Position numbers and translations under genes: made by a program. The notes under the pieces are model-generated. The model worked only from the letters and a program-made list of their open reading frames with translations. It had not been told where the DNA came from and did not search any database. A stretch of DNA of 64,000 nt from Leptospira sp. WS60.C2 (GTDB taxonomy: Bacteria > Spirochaetota > Leptospiria > Leptospirales > Leptospiraceae), in the NCBI RefSeq assembly GCF_040833955.1, contig NZ_CP162133.1, positions 2,522,501 to 2,586,500 of the forward strand. Direction: 5' to 3'. The first letter of the stretch is position 1; each line of letters opens with the position of its first letter. This document shows, piece after piece, positions 46,231 to 55,417 of this stretch.

Positions 46231-46992
46231 TCAAAGGGAGCCTCGTAAACCAAGAATTTTGTAAAACTGACGTTTTTGGACCGCGAATGCGTTCTTCCAC
46301 GAGATTTTTACGACAAGTCCTCGGAAATTTCCCAGGGACTCTCTTCTATGATCGGAGGAAGGAGCAAATTCTATACCAAATTCAGAAAGTTTCTCAAAAA
46401 GCGAAAAGAAGCTTGGATCGATCCCTGCCTCAATCCCGAGAAGGAGAGAATCTCTCCTTCCTTTGCCCAAATTCGTAGGACAAGAGGATAGAAACCCTAT
46501 TCCCGAAGCATAGGCCCAATGTTTTTTTTGGTGTAAGAATCGCTCGAGAGAACGAATTCCCTTTAAATTCTTTATTTGTACACCATCATATTTAGTTCTT
46601 AAGTTGGATAGTTTCATGCCCAATGATTGGAGAATTTCCCATCGTAAATGATCTTCCGAACCTAAATACAGGCGAGAAGGTCCTTCGTCTATTCCAAGAA
46701 ATGCTGAAAAATTATTTTCAGCTAACAGTCGTTTCACATGCTCTTCTTTTGGATCATAATAAGGGAAGATTACATGAGAAAGATTTCTTGTAATCCTTAT
46801 GCGTAACGAAAGTATCCAGATTTTATCTTCACACTTGGTCAAAGTGGTTTGGATTTCTTGCATCAAGGAAGCAGGCACTACCTTACTATTTTTCTGTTTT
46901 GGATAGGGAAACAAGGTAACACAATGTTCACACCCGAATTTACCAGAGATCCGAAATTGGGCTTCCGTTGTCCCACAAAATCGGCAAAACAT
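46231..46992 (-). CDS. Compact McsA-McsB-like fusion (zinc finger plus arginine-kinase domain)
   Basis: The ATG at 46992 overlaps the LolD stop (TGATG) and gives 253 residues. Residues 3-24 hold two CxxC pairs (Cys3/6, Cys21/24), like the zinc finger of McsA. Residues from about 60 resemble the phosphagen/protein-arginine kinase fold of McsB: RIRITRNL (64-71), GSEDHLR (111-117, with the catalytic Glu113), SCPTNLGKGRRD (170-181), and a late ESLGN-type loop. The region is about 100 residues shorter than McsB and lacks its C-terminal RDxxRA pArg-binding motif. It sits beside clpC, as in Firmicutes ctsR-mcsA-mcsB-clpC operons. It may phosphorylate arginines for ClpC, but activity is unproven. Confidence 0.75.
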   Translation of the reverse strand: MFCRFCGTTEAQFRISGKFGCEHCVTLFPYPKQKNSKVVPASLMQEIQTTLTKCEDKIWILSLRIRITRNLSHVIFPYYDPKEEHVKRLLAENNFSAFLGIDEGPSRLYLGSEDHLRWEILQSLGMKLSNLRTKYDGVQIKNLKGIRSLERFLHQKKHWAYASGIGFLSSCPTNLGKGRRDSLLLGIEAGIDPSFFSLFEKLSEFGIEFAPSSDHRRESLGNFRGLVVKISWKNAFAVQKRQFYKILGLRGSL

Positions 46993-47690
46993 CACAGACT
47001 AACGGGCGATAACTTACCTGATACAATTCGATTCCGTTTATGAGCCATAGAAGCCAGTTCCAAATCGTGAGTCACTAGGATGAGAGAAAACTTAAACTCA
47101 TTCTGGAGTTCTTTGATGAGATCCATAAGATGCCTTGAGTTATCTCGGTCGAGGTTTCCCGTGGGTTCATCCGCAAGAATCAGTTGTCTTCTTCCCACAA
47201 GAGCACGTGCCACACCCACACGAGCGCTCTCGCCACCCGAAAGTTGGGAAGGAAAACTTTCCGTTCGTTCTCCGAGGCCTACTTTTTTTAAGATCTCAAT
47301 CGCTTGTGCTTTTGCTTGTGTCGGATTCATCCTCGCAATGAGAAGCGGCATCATCACGTTTTCCAATGCGGTAAAGTCAGGGAGGAGTAAGTGTTGTTGG
47401 AAGATAAAAGAAATTTTTTCTGCACGAAAATTTTCTCTTTGTTTTTCATTTAAGTTTTTGAGAGAAACACCACAAACATCCACTTCACCGTCGTCAAACG
47501 AATCCATGGCTCCGAGGATATTCAGGAGAGTGGATTTTCCAACACCCGAAGCACCTTCCACAGAAACAATCTCACCAGGTAACACTTCAAAGTCGAGTCC
47601 GGAGATAATATGGTAACGTTTGTCCACTACTTGGTAGTATTTTTCTAATTTGCGAACAGAAACAGTTGGTTTGATTTCAGAATTAGTCAT
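46992..47690 (-). CDS. lolD: Lipoprotein-releasing ABC ATPase LolD-like
   Basis: A 232-residue ATPase with Walker [31 protein letters not shown] in two blocks, signature [15 protein letters not shown], Walker [15 protein letters not shown] and LVTHD. It overlaps the LolC/E-like permease gene by eight bases. LolD powers release of outer-membrane lipoproteins from the inner membrane to LolA, which suits a lipoprotein-rich spirochaete. The McsA/McsB-like gene overlaps its end. Confidence 0.9.
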   Translation of the reverse strand: MTNSEIKPTVSVRKLEKYYQVVDKRYHIISGLDFEVLPGEIVSVEGASGVGKSTLLNILGAMDSFDDGEVDVCGVSLKNLNEKQRENFRAEKISFIFQQHLLLPDFTALENVMMPLLIARMNPTQAKAQAIEILKKVGLGERTESFPSQLSGGESARVGVARALVGRRQLILADEPTGNLDRDNSRHLMDLIKELQNEFKFSLILVTHDLELASMAHKRNRIVSGKLSPVSL

Positions 47691-49035
47691 TGCGAATGGT
47701 ATCCACTGGGTTTAAATTAGCAGCCATACGTGCAGGGAAATACCCAGCTAGGCCTGAAAGAATGGTAGCAGCAGTTGTGACCATAAAGATAAACGATATA
47801 TCAATGTCCACAGGGATGTGATCAAAGTAATAAATGTCTTTTGGAACCAGTTCCACTGGATCCCAATCCCCAGGATTTAATAGACTTCCCACTCCATTGA
47901 TGATTTCCGAAATTGCGTTGATGATCACTTCTAACTTAGTAGCGATAAATATCCCCGTCATTCCTCCCACAAGAGAAGACAAAATTCCAACGATCATGGC
48001 ATTCAGTGTGAAGATGAGTAAGATATCATTGGATGCAAGACCAAGTGCCTTTAAGGTTCCGATGGATCTACGTTTCGCGCGAATGAGAGAGTGTACAGTT
48101 GCGACCATCCCAAGAGCGGCAAGCACGATGAATAGAAAAACGATGATGGAGATGATGGTTTTTTCCAATCGAAGTGCCGCAAGAAAGTTCTCTTGTTCTT
48201 CTGCAATGGTCCTGACCGACCAAGACGTATCATCTTGGATTTTTTGGTTCCAATTTTCTTCGTTTAACCTAGATAAGATTCTATGTTTGGTGAGTTTTAA
48301 ATCATCCAGAGAACGAACTTTGATGGCAATTTGGTTTACCGCACCTTTCATCTTAAAAAATTCTTGGGCTTGCGGGAGAGATAAAAAAACAAACTTCGAA
48401 TCGTAATTGTAGTAACCAGTTTTAAAAAGACCCACCAAACGAAAGGATTGTACGTTCACTTGTACACCTCGTTCTACTGTGAACCTGCCACCAGGGACTG
48501 CCATGGTGATCTCACGTCCAATCCCATACCCATAAATGGCACTCATTTCCTTTCCCACAACTACGAGTTTTTTCGTATTGATGGCGGGGATTTCGTCGCG
48601 GTTGTATTGCAAGATCCTTGGGAAATTTGGAAGTCCATTTTCAACCAATTTTTCGATTGAGTCAATGGGAACGGCACGGATCATAATTGGGTTAAAATTA
48701 TTATTGCTTTGGATGAGACCGTGGCTTGTGATATTCCCTTCCACAGAAACAAAGGATTCAGCGAGTTTCGGATCGGATTTGAGATGATTGATGACAGTTT
48801 CATAATCATAAATTGCCCCAGATCCATAGGAATTTTCAATGGTGATGTGGGGACCACCCTGCCAGAGCGATTCTTTCACTTGTTTTTGAAATCCATTAAA
48901 AATGGACAGAACCACGACAAGAAGCCCCACTCCCACTGCCATCACGATGAACGATAGTCTGGATTTGATAGAGAGAAAACCGAGAACGCGGGACCCTCGG
49001 ATGTAACGGATTGTGATTAAAGAGACGATTCCCAT
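47683..49035 (-). CDS. Lipoprotein-releasing permease LolC/LolE-like
   Basis: A 450-residue FtsX-type permease: membrane segment [23 protein letters not shown] after a short leader, a large periplasmic domain and three C-terminal segments ([24 protein letters not shown], the next around [18 protein letters not shown], and the last before [14 protein letters not shown]). The LolC/E hallmark NGFQKQVKE after the first helix is present. Only one permease gene occurs, so it may act as a homodimer, as in LolF-type systems. It is divergent from the gene at 49096 with 60 bases between. Confidence 0.88.
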   Translation of the reverse strand: MGIVSLITIRYIRGSRVLGFLSIKSRLSFIVMAVGVGLLVVVLSIFNGFQKQVKESLWQGGPHITIENSYGSGAIYDYETVINHLKSDPKLAESFVSVEGNITSHGLIQSNNNFNPIMIRAVPIDSIEKLVENGLPNFPRILQYNRDEIPAINTKKLVVVGKEMSAIYGYGIGREITMAVPGGRFTVERGVQVNVQSFRLVGLFKTGYYNYDSKFVFLSLPQAQEFFKMKGAVNQIAIKVRSLDDLKLTKHRILSRLNEENWNQKIQDDTSWSVRTIAEEQENFLAALRLEKTIISIIVFLFIVLAALGMVATVHSLIRAKRRSIGTLKALGLASNDILLIFTLNAMIVGILSSLVGGMTGIFIATKLEVIINAISEIINGVGSLLNPGDWDPVELVPKDIYYFDHIPVDIDISFIFMVTTAATILSGLAGYFPARMAANLNPVDTIRND

Positions 49036-49095
49036 GATGACCTAATCTTTTTGACATCTTTCTCTGAAAGATGGATACTGTCAAAAAAGAACCTT

Positions 49096-50082
49096 ATGCC
49101 CGAAACACCAAACTATTATTCTGTCAAAGTCAATCTTCGAGACGAAGCCAATATGGTGTACACCATGGTTTCTGCCATCATTGACCCGGTTGAAATCAAA
49201 TCGGTAAAATATGAAGGTGTTTCATGTACAAGCCCTCTCTCCCTTTTGCCGATTCGGTCAACATTCCAAGACTTTTACAATCGCATGCAACGGGTGATTT
49301 ACAAAGGGGAACAACAAAAGAACATTACAAAGTCCTTACAAGAGCTCCTCAAAACCAAATTTGGTTCGGAAAGTTTCTTAGAAGAGATCCTTCACTATAT
49401 GGATCACAATCTTACGGACCGGTTGGACTTTGTGTTCAGCGAAATTCACAAACGAACTGCTGGAAATTCTGAACCGAAAGTAGAAATCCACTTTGAACTA
49501 ATTGATCCTAATGAAATGACAAAAACCACTGTGGACGAAGAGGAGATTGCTAAAAAAGAAGCACCTCCTGTCACACCAGTGCCACAAGCTTCAGGCTTTC
49601 TCATTCCTGCGGACAAACAAATTGTTCAGTTTAAGTTCCAACTTTCTCCAGTCAATGGCATACCTCTCGTAGAACTTAAAGCAGGTGACAATGTATATGT
49701 ACGTTTGGTACCAGGAGATTCCATAACTGATTCTATTATCAATACGTTAGAACTCAAAGAAGAATCTGGTGCGATCAAACAAATTCCTGCAAAAATTGTG
49801 AACATCTCGAATAACAAAAATTTTTCGGAAGTAGTGATCAAAATTAACGAACAAATTTATGGAAAAATCATCGAAGAAGAAAACTCAGTGAAAATCAAAA
49901 CCACTGATAGCAACATGGGAGCTGCCAACATAATGAATTCTGTTGCTTCCCCTACTGCCAAAATTTCAAAATCCAAACAAAACCCAAGTTTAGCGGCAGA
50001 TGAAAGTTTTCATCTAATGCCTTACATTGTAATGCTTGTAGTGCTTGCCATTGGAATGATGACCATATTTGTAATTCTCTAA
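49096..50082 (+). CDS. Hypothetical protein with C-terminal membrane helix
   Basis: The ATG at 49096 gives 328 residues. The start region YYSVKVNLRDEANMVYTMV is soluble and mixed, a middle section is acidic with a Pro-rich linker (APPVTPVPQA), and a beta-rich domain (LKAGDNVYVRLVPGD) follows. A C-terminal helix (PYIVMLVVLAIGMMTIFVIL) anchors it with most of the protein in the cytoplasm, like tail-anchored proteins. No family recognised. A membrane-protein gene follows after eight bases. Confidence 0.7.
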   Translation: MPETPNYYSVKVNLRDEANMVYTMVSAIIDPVEIKSVKYEGVSCTSPLSLLPIRSTFQDFYNRMQRVIYKGEQQKNITKSLQELLKTKFGSESFLEEILHYMDHNLTDRLDFVFSEIHKRTAGNSEPKVEIHFELIDPNEMTKTTVDEEEIAKKEAPPVTPVPQASGFLIPADKQIVQFKFQLSPVNGIPLVELKAGDNVYVRLVPGDSITDSIINTLELKEESGAIKQIPAKIVNISNNKNFSEVVIKINEQIYGKIIEEENSVKIKTTDSNMGAANIMNSVASPTAKISKSKQNPSLAADESFHLMPYIVMLVVLAIGMMTIFVIL

Positions 50083-50090
50083 ACACTCTT

Positions 50091-51110
50091 ATGACGAAAT
50101 TCAAAACTAAATTACCAATCCTATCTCCGCTTTTTATCGCAATTGTAGTGTTTCACTCTCTCTTTGTTGATTATACAGTTCAGTTTCCCGATTTTATCGC
50201 TTCCGAATCTTCGGAAACGAGTCTCGAAACGATGAAACCAAAAGTGATCGCAGAGGACGGTGTGGTTGGGAGAATCTCCTACCTTGAGTCCTTCTTAATG
50301 GAATTGGAGTCGAAAGAACTTCCAATTGATACTGATTTGGAAGACACAAAAGATGGTGTAAAAAGAGTTCTCATTGGTCAAAAACTGCTCCTTGCCTTAC
50401 TTGTGTTTTACCTCTTTTTAACCTTTTCTGTGGCTGTAACCTATGCCTTCCGTGCTTGGTTTTATAAAACCATGGCTCATGTGTTTTATCCTGTTTCCTT
50501 GGTCGTTTTGTTACCAAAAATCTTTTTTCAATTGAATCTGATGATCCAAAAGGATGTATTCTCTTATTTTTATTTTGGATTTTTGGCTTTCACCTATACA
50601 CTGACCATTCTTGCTTATCGGCTCACCATTAAAGACAAAGAACCTTTCGAAGGCTTCCAATCGTTACAATTTTCTTCCTCTTTAGAAGAGGAAGGTCGTT
50701 CCCCAAGTAATACCAAAACGGGAACATATTTTGCACCGATCTTTCATGTTTTAGTGATCATCTTAATTGGAATTTTGATTGGGAATTTGATATATATCCC
50801 ACTCTTTCTGTTACAAAAACACTATGTGACTGAGTTCAGTTATTTTATATTCTTTCTCATTGGAATCTTATCTGTATTTTATATCTTCAATTATAATAAA
50901 GTTGGTGGAGAATCCCAAAATACAAAATGGCAAAACCTTGCCGTCAGTTTTGCCTATCTACAATATCGTTTTCTTCGAAATGGATTTTTCTCGATTTTTA
51001 GTACGATACTCATTATCTTGTTTGTAACGTTTTTGTTTAGTTTGTTACTATTTAACATTGATCTCATACAAAACAATTTGGGATTGTTTGGAAAAACAAC
51101 AGAGTTTTAA
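50091..51110 (+). CDS. Hypothetical polytopic membrane protein
   Basis: A 339-residue protein with an N-terminal signal-anchor (ILSPLFIAIVVFHSLFVDY) and about six further hydrophobic segments, among them LLALLVFYLFLTFSVAVTYAF and ILIGILIGNLIYIPLFLL. No motif recognised. It ends just before a strong bidirectional terminator and is probably co-transcribed with the tail-anchored protein gene upstream. Confidence 0.7.
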   Translation: MTKFKTKLPILSPLFIAIVVFHSLFVDYTVQFPDFIASESSETSLETMKPKVIAEDGVVGRISYLESFLMELESKELPIDTDLEDTKDGVKRVLIGQKLLLALLVFYLFLTFSVAVTYAFRAWFYKTMAHVFYPVSLVVLLPKIFFQLNLMIQKDVFSYFYFGFLAFTYTLTILAYRLTIKDKEPFEGFQSLQFSSSLEEEGRSPSNTKTGTYFAPIFHVLVIILIGILIGNLIYIPLFLLQKHYVTEFSYFIFFLIGILSVFYIFNYNKVGGESQNTKWQNLAVSFAYLQYRFLRNGFFSIFSTILIILFVTFLFSLLLFNIDLIQNNLGLFGKTTEF

Positions 51111-51148
51111 AAGAATTTTCTTCACGGCCACAGGATTGGTTTAATAAT

Positions 51149-51184
51149 AAAAAAGGGAAGGAATTTAGTTTCCTTCCCTTTTTT
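51149..51184. terminator. Strong bidirectional rho-independent terminator
   Basis: Perfect 15-bp arms AAAAAAGGGAAGGAA (51149-51163) and TTCCTTCCCTTTTTT (51170-51184) with a six-base loop. Read from either strand the GC-rich stem is followed by a T run, the classic bidirectional terminator between convergent genes. Confidence 0.93.
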
Positions 51185-51208
51185 TATCGATGTGAGTCTC
51201 GATTTTTT

Positions 51209-51949
51209 TTACTTACAATCAGGGGTTTGGTTTTTTTTCACCACACACCAAATGGAACCGTTAGGATAATATGTGTATCTAGCAAGTAACTCGCCCGATT
51301 CAGAATACAATTCAGAAGCTTCCTTCACACCATTCGGATAATAATAAAACCATTCTCCTACTTTTTTATCTTCTAAATAACTTCCTTTGGTTTCCACTCG
51401 AGTGTCTGGATAATAACGCACCCAGTCTCCCGTACGAAGACCTCCATCATAGAAACCTTTTTCATTCAAACGGCCGTTTCGAAAGTAACGGAAATACGCC
51501 CCATTTTCGTTTCCAATCGCTGAAGTTTGAAACCAAATCTGTTTTTTCCGATAACCAGCTTTGTAGTTTTGTTCGATGTAAAGTTTCCCATCGGAAAAAT
51601 AAAACTTCCAAAGTCCATCTCGTTCGCCATTCACCATCTTGCCTTGCATCGTTGTGATTCCATTCAAATAATTGAATTTTGTTGCGAACCCATCGAGCTG
51701 ACCCACCGAATTGACAGGAACCGTTGTGACTAGATTCCCATTTTCATACCACTCTCGAAAAAGCCCTTCTGACGTTAGTTGGTAGTGATTGGTTTTTTTA
51801 TCATAGTTTGCATCTTTTGGGATGGAGGTTGGTCTATCCACACTTCCTTTACAAGGTCCAAATAAGATTCCCGACAATAGAACCGTAGCTAAAAGAGAAA
51901 TAAAAATCCAAATGGAATTGTCTTTAATGTGTGTAGATGTAGATGTCAT
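51209..51949 (-). CDS. MORN_2/YwqK-type repeat protein
   Basis: A 246-residue protein with an N-terminal hydrophobic segment (SIWIFISLLATVLLSGILFG) and a run of YwqK/MORN-type repeats of about 22 residues, each with a pattern such as WYENGNLVT, FYFSDGKLY, RYFRNGRLNEKG, YYPDTRVETKG and YYPNGVKEAS. Database pipelines often call this 'toxin-antitoxin YwqK antitoxin', but there is no toxin partner here and the exported location argues against it. It overlaps the end of the MscS gene by 26 bases and ends the rnc-nudix-aroB-mscS chain. Confidence 0.8.
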   Translation of the reverse strand: MTSTSTHIKDNSIWIFISLLATVLLSGILFGPCKGSVDRPTSIPKDANYDKKTNHYQLTSEGLFREWYENGNLVTTVPVNSVGQLDGFATKFNYLNGITTMQGKMVNGERDGLWKFYFSDGKLYIEQNYKAGYRKKQIWFQTSAIGNENGAYFRYFRNGRLNEKGFYDGGLRTGDWVRYYPDTRVETKGSYLEDKKVGEWFYYYPNGVKEASELYSESGELLARYTYYPNGSIWCVVKKNQTPDCK

Positions 51950-52820
51950 TTTCTTCTTTGAATTTGGTTAGGATTTCTTTTGAGATTAATATACGATTGA
52001 GACGTTTGGATCGAATGGGTGTCAAATAACGCAAACACATGAGAATGGTTCCTTCAGGCTCGAGCGAAGTGTATACAATAGGAGTTGTTTTTCCGAGTCG
52101 CACCAAATAGTTTTTGGACATTTCTCTTATTTTAGATTCCACAAGCTCTGGTGCTAACACCAACTCTTCGTTCAAAATTTGAGTACAAATTTTTTCTGCT
52201 TTTTCCCAGTTTGATTTTAGATCCAAATAGATACGAAACTCATCCCAGACAAAGTCCATGGTTTCCGAAACGATAAAGAATCGATATAATACAATATTGT
52301 AATTTGGAAAATGAATGAGTCGATTAGTGGATTGTTCAAATCTTGGGTCTTGTGCAATTTCGAGTAAGGTGAATTTAAAAAAACCAATATTAACAACATC
52401 TCCTTTGATGTTATCAATTTCAATACGATCCCCTACCTTAAAACCATTGGCACCCATGATCATAAACCATCCCACCATGTTGAGCCAAACTTCTTTGAGA
52501 GAGATCACAATACCTGCACCAGCAAGACCAAGAACTGTAGGCAAAAGCGACAAACTGGAAAAAATAACAGGAAGATAGGCAATGCCAAAAATGAATAAAA
52601 AACCCATTCTTGCTACTTTTCTTCGGTTATATTCATGAACAGGATCTAACGCAGGTTTGATTCTCTCAACAAGAAACATCGTGATTTTATAACAAATCAC
52701 AGCAAATATTACCATGTAGGCGAAAAGAATTAATGTTTCCGCAAATTCCCTATTATTGCTTCTAAGAAGAGTTAATGGATTTAAATCTAAGTAAAATTCT
52801 TTAATACTTCCGCTATCCAT
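51924..52820 (-). CDS. MscS-family mechanosensitive channel
   Basis: A 298-residue small MscS-type protein. Two or three membrane helices are seen at the N-terminus (ETLILFAYMVIFAVICYKITMFL) and the pore helix region (VLGLAGAGIVISLKEVWLNMVGWFMIM) precedes the beta-domain GDRIEIDNIKGDVVNIGFFKFTLLE. It would open under membrane tension to release solutes on osmotic downshock. It overlaps aroB by eight bases. Confidence 0.85.
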   Translation of the reverse strand: MDSGSIKEFYLDLNPLTLLRSNNREFAETLILFAYMVIFAVICYKITMFLVERIKPALDPVHEYNRRKVARMGFLFIFGIAYLPVIFSSLSLLPTVLGLAGAGIVISLKEVWLNMVGWFMIMGANGFKVGDRIEIDNIKGDVVNIGFFKFTLLEIAQDPRFEQSTNRLIHFPNYNIVLYRFFIVSETMDFVWDEFRIYLDLKSNWEKAEKICTQILNEELVLAPELVESKIREMSKNYLVRLGKTTPIVYTSLEPEGTILMCLRYLTPIRSKRLNRILISKEILTKFKEENDIYIYTH

Positions 52821-53913
52821 TGAGTTTCATCCCTTTATGGCGTTTCAATATTTCTAGAATGGTGTTTCGCTCTACTGGAACACCAAACTTCGGTTTACCG
52901 AAATCTTCCAGCAAAACAAACTTCAAAGTGTTCCCATCTTTTTTTTTGTCATGTTCCATGTGTTTTAAAACCAATTCAGGTTTTTCTTCCAAAACGGTTG
53001 GTAACTCTAACTGCGACATGAGAGAAATCGCTTTTTGGAAATTGGATTCAGAAAATCCTAATAGTTCCTTGGATAAGAGAAGTGCCGTAACAAGACCAAC
53101 AGACACGGCCTCTCCATGGGAATATTTTTTATAAGATGTCAATGATTCGATCGCATGTCCAGTTGTGTGACCTAAGTTGAGAACAGCCCGTAAACCAGAC
53201 TCCTTTTCATCTTGGGATACAATCGATGACTTTACCCGTACAGATTCTTCAATCGCATAACGAACGATATCTGACTTTTCAGAGAAATCGGACCGATTAG
53301 ACTTTGATAGTGTTTCCAAAAATGTCCCACCATCCAGAAAGGCATGTTTGACCACTTCTGCAATGCCACAACTCCATTCTTTTTTGGGTAAGGTGGAAAG
53401 TGTAAAGAGAGGAGCAAAAACAAACTCTGGTTGGTAGAATGCTCCTACCATATTTTTACCTGAGTCTACATTGACTGCAACCTTACCACCGACAGATGAA
53501 TCCACACAGGCAAGTAACGTTGTCGGAAGTTGAACAAACCGAACTCCGCGTTGGTAAGTGGCCGCAATGAAACCAGCAAAATCACCAACCACTCCGCCAC
53601 CAAAGGCAATGATCACGGCATTTCGATCTGCTTCGGCTTCGATGAGTTGGTTGTATACTTTTTTCACGCGATCGATGTGTTTATTCTTTTCACCGCCTTT
53701 TAAATAGATAAAAGAGAAGGGAATTCCACTCGAACGTAATTCTTTGATTAAATACTTTTCGTAAATGCCAGCAATCTCGCGACTCGTGAGAACAAAGGTA
53801 TGAGAGATTTTTTTGAGTGATCTAAGTTTTTCAGAAATTCCAACAAAGTCTTCATGTAATTCGATAGGATAACGAAACCCCGATCCAATGATTTCACGTT
53901 CTGATAACTTCAT
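52813..53913 (-). CDS. aroB: 3-dehydroquinate synthase
   Basis: A 366-residue enzyme of the shikimate pathway, which converts DAHP to 3-dehydroquinate using NAD and a metal ion. Motifs: AFGGGVVGDFAGFIAATYQRGV for NAD and catalysis, QLPTTLLACVDSSVGGK, and VLNLGHTTGHAIE, where the metal-binding His and Glu occur. Length is normal. The ATG overlaps the Nudix gene stop as ATGA. Confidence 0.95.
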   Translation of the reverse strand: MKLSEREIIGSGFRYPIELHEDFVGISEKLRSLKKISHTFVLTSREIAGIYEKYLIKELRSSGIPFSFIYLKGGEKNKHIDRVKKVYNQLIEAEADRNAVIIAFGGGVVGDFAGFIAATYQRGVRFVQLPTTLLACVDSSVGGKVAVNVDSGKNMVGAFYQPEFVFAPLFTLSTLPKKEWSCGIAEVVKHAFLDGGTFLETLSKSNRSDFSEKSDIVRYAIEESVRVKSSIVSQDEKESGLRAVLNLGHTTGHAIESLTSYKKYSHGEAVSVGLVTALLLSKELLGFSESNFQKAISLMSQLELPTVLEEKPELVLKHMEHDKKKDGNTLKFVLLEDFGKPKFGVPVERNTILEILKRHKGMKLNG

Positions 53914-54374
53914 GGTTCATTCACCCATGGGCTTGAAATATATCTAGGTTTATTTGTGTTTTTAGCGCGGAAGTAATGTTTTATATCAGGGCGTAAGTCC
54001 ATTGACAAAATCTCTTTGGGGCTGAAATAGCCAAAGCCAGAGATTGCCTTTTCTTTGGCATTGAGAACGGGTAGAAGTTCTCTTACCTTGGTCAAAAAAA
54101 CAATTTGAATGAGATGTCGTTTTTTATTTGGATCAATCGACTCATTTAGAAGTAAAAATTCTGTATGACTCACTTCGAGAGACAATTCTTCCTTTAGTTC
54201 TCGTTTGAGTGCTTCTTCCCCTGATTCACCAAATTCAATGCCTCCACCTGGCAATAACCAATACCCAGATTTTTTTTTCTGCTGTTGTACAAGTAAAATT
54301 TTCCCCTTGGAATCTTGGATGAGAGCGGCCACACGGACTCGCATGGATTTGGATTTTAAGAAAAAATCAATCAT
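53910..54374 (-). CDS. Nudix hydrolase
   Basis: A 154-residue Nudix protein with the intact box GGGIEFGESGEEALKRELKEEL, given here as its blocks GGIEFGESGEEALK and RELKEEL, which includes the metal-binding REx2EE motif. The preceding strand VRVAALIQDSKGKILLVQQ is typical of MutT-like enzymes acting on nucleoside diphosphate derivatives. Substrate unknown. It overlaps rnc and aroB by four bases each (ATGA), so it belongs to one transcript. Confidence 0.88.
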   Translation of the reverse strand: MIDFFLKSKSMRVRVAALIQDSKGKILLVQQQKKKSGYWLLPGGGIEFGESGEEALKRELKEELSLEVSHTEFLLLNESIDPNKKRHLIQIVFLTKVRELLPVLNAKEKAISGFGYFSPKEILSMDLRPDIKHYFRAKNTNKPRYISSPWVNEP

Positions 54375-55099
54375 AGTAGTTTTAAAAAACGAAGAGCTGC
54401 TTTTGCTGCCATTTGTTCGGCTCTTCGTTTATTCTTACCATCACCGTTGGTTTGAAAATAATTTTCGCAACGTACCGATACAGAAAATTCTTTATCGTGG
54501 TCTGGCCCTTCTTCTTTCAAAAGAACATAGTCTGGTAATTTTTTCCATTTCTTTTGGCAATACTCCTGCAAAATGGTTTTGTAGTCTTTCGTTTCTTCTG
54601 CCGAATCAATTCCCTTTTCCATCTTTTGGAAATGGGGAGTCAAAAAGTTCCGACAACTGTTTAAACCTTGGTCCAAATACAAGGCACCAAGAAACGCCTC
54701 AAAACAATCTGCTTGTAAATTGAGATTGGCTTCCCCTTTTTCTTTTTCCCCTTTGCCAAGGAGTAAAAAATCAGGGAACTGATACATTCGTGCTAATTTG
54801 GCAATCGCTGGTGCTGAAACCATTTTACTCTTGAGCTTGGCGAGGATCCCTTCCTTGCCTTTAGGAAGCGATTTATAAAGGTATTCCGCGGCAAGGATCC
54901 CAAGAACGGAGTCTCCCAAAAACTCTAACCTCTCATTGTCAGAAAGATATCTGTCCGAGTCTTCATTGGCAAATGACCTATGAACAAAAGCTAGGTGAAG
55001 GAGCGAAATATCTTTAAAACTAGTATTGGTAAGGGATTGTAGTTCTTTGAGAGAAGCGATTCTTTCTGGAGAAAGTTTGATGCGAATGGAATGGGACAA
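54371..55099 (-). CDS. rnc: Ribonuclease III
   Basis: A 242-residue enzyme: RNase III domain with signature NERLEFLGDSVLGILAAEYL (seen as NERLEFLGDSVL), catalytic Glu/Asp residues, and a C-terminal dsRNA-binding domain (KTILQEYCQKKWKKLPDYVL onward, ending AEQMAAKAALRFL). It cuts double-stranded RNA in rRNA and mRNA maturation. The start is TTG at 55099; there is no nearer ATG. A hairpin lies 12 bases upstream. The acpP-rnc order is ancient and common. Confidence 0.93.
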   Translation of the reverse strand: MSHSIRIKLSPERIASLKELQSLTNTSFKDISLLHLAFVHRSFANEDSDRYLSDNERLEFLGDSVLGILAAEYLYKSLPKGKEGILAKLKSKMVSAPAIAKLARMYQFPDFLLLGKGEKEKGEANLNLQADCFEAFLGALYLDQGLNSCRNFLTPHFQKMEKGIDSAEETKDYKTILQEYCQKKWKKLPDYVLLKEEGPDHDKEFSVSVRCENYFQTNGDGKNKRRAEQMAAKAALRFLKLL

Positions 55100-55110
55100 G
55101 GGAAAAAGAT

Positions 55111-55137
55111 CCGGGTTCCTCTATTCGGGGAACCCGG
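55111..55137 (-). terminator. Hairpin between acpP and rnc
   Basis: Arms CCGGGTTCC (55111-55119) and GGAACCCGG (55129-55137) with a nine-base loop. On the minus strand the stem is followed by ATCTTTTT, a rho-independent terminator or attenuator for acpP. It ends 12 bases before the rnc TTG start, so it may instead limit or regulate rnc expression, for instance by cleavage by RNase III itself. Confidence 0.7.
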
Positions 55138-55152
55138 TTTTTGGATTGGGAA

Positions 55153-55386
55153 TTACCCCTTAAGTTTATCGATGAATTTAATTACATCGCCTACAGTTTG
55201 GATTTTTTCTGCGTCTTCATCAGAAATTTCCACACCAAACTCTTCTTCAAGAGCCATTACTAGTTCAACTGTGTCAAGAGAGTCAGCACCAAGATCATTG
55301 ATGAAGTGAGCTTCAGGTGTAACTTCTGATTCATCAACACCAAGTTGTTCTACGATGATTGACTTAATTTTTTCGAAATCTGCCAT
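55153..55386 (-). CDS. acpP: Acyl carrier protein
   Basis: A 77-residue acyl carrier protein starting at the ATG at 55386, preceded by GGAGGATATAAA. The phosphopantetheine attachment site is [13 protein letters not shown] with the Ser of DSL. Helix 2 and the acidic character ([16 protein letters not shown]) are normal. It carries growing acyl chains for fatty acid and lipid A synthesis (see lpxD and plsX in this window). Confidence 0.96.
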   Translation of the reverse strand: MADFEKIKSIIVEQLGVDESEVTPEAHFINDLGADSLDTVELVMALEEEFGVEISDEDAEKIQTVGDVIKFIDKLKG

Positions 55387-55401
55387 TTTATATCCTCCAG
55401 G

Positions 55402-55417
55402 CCACTGTGAACAGTGG
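55402..55417. promoter_or_regulatory. 16-bp palindrome in the acpP leader
   Basis: Arms CCACTGT (55402-55408) and ACAGTGG (55411-55417) around two bases form a near-perfect short palindrome immediately upstream of the acpP ribosome site. It could be an operator or a small leader hairpin. No known acpP regulator site matches. Confidence 0.35.

Noticed and set aside
51209..51949. Toxin-antitoxin system suggested by the YwqK family name
   Set aside because: No toxin gene is adjacent and the protein is exported with MORN-like repeats; the family name is misleading.
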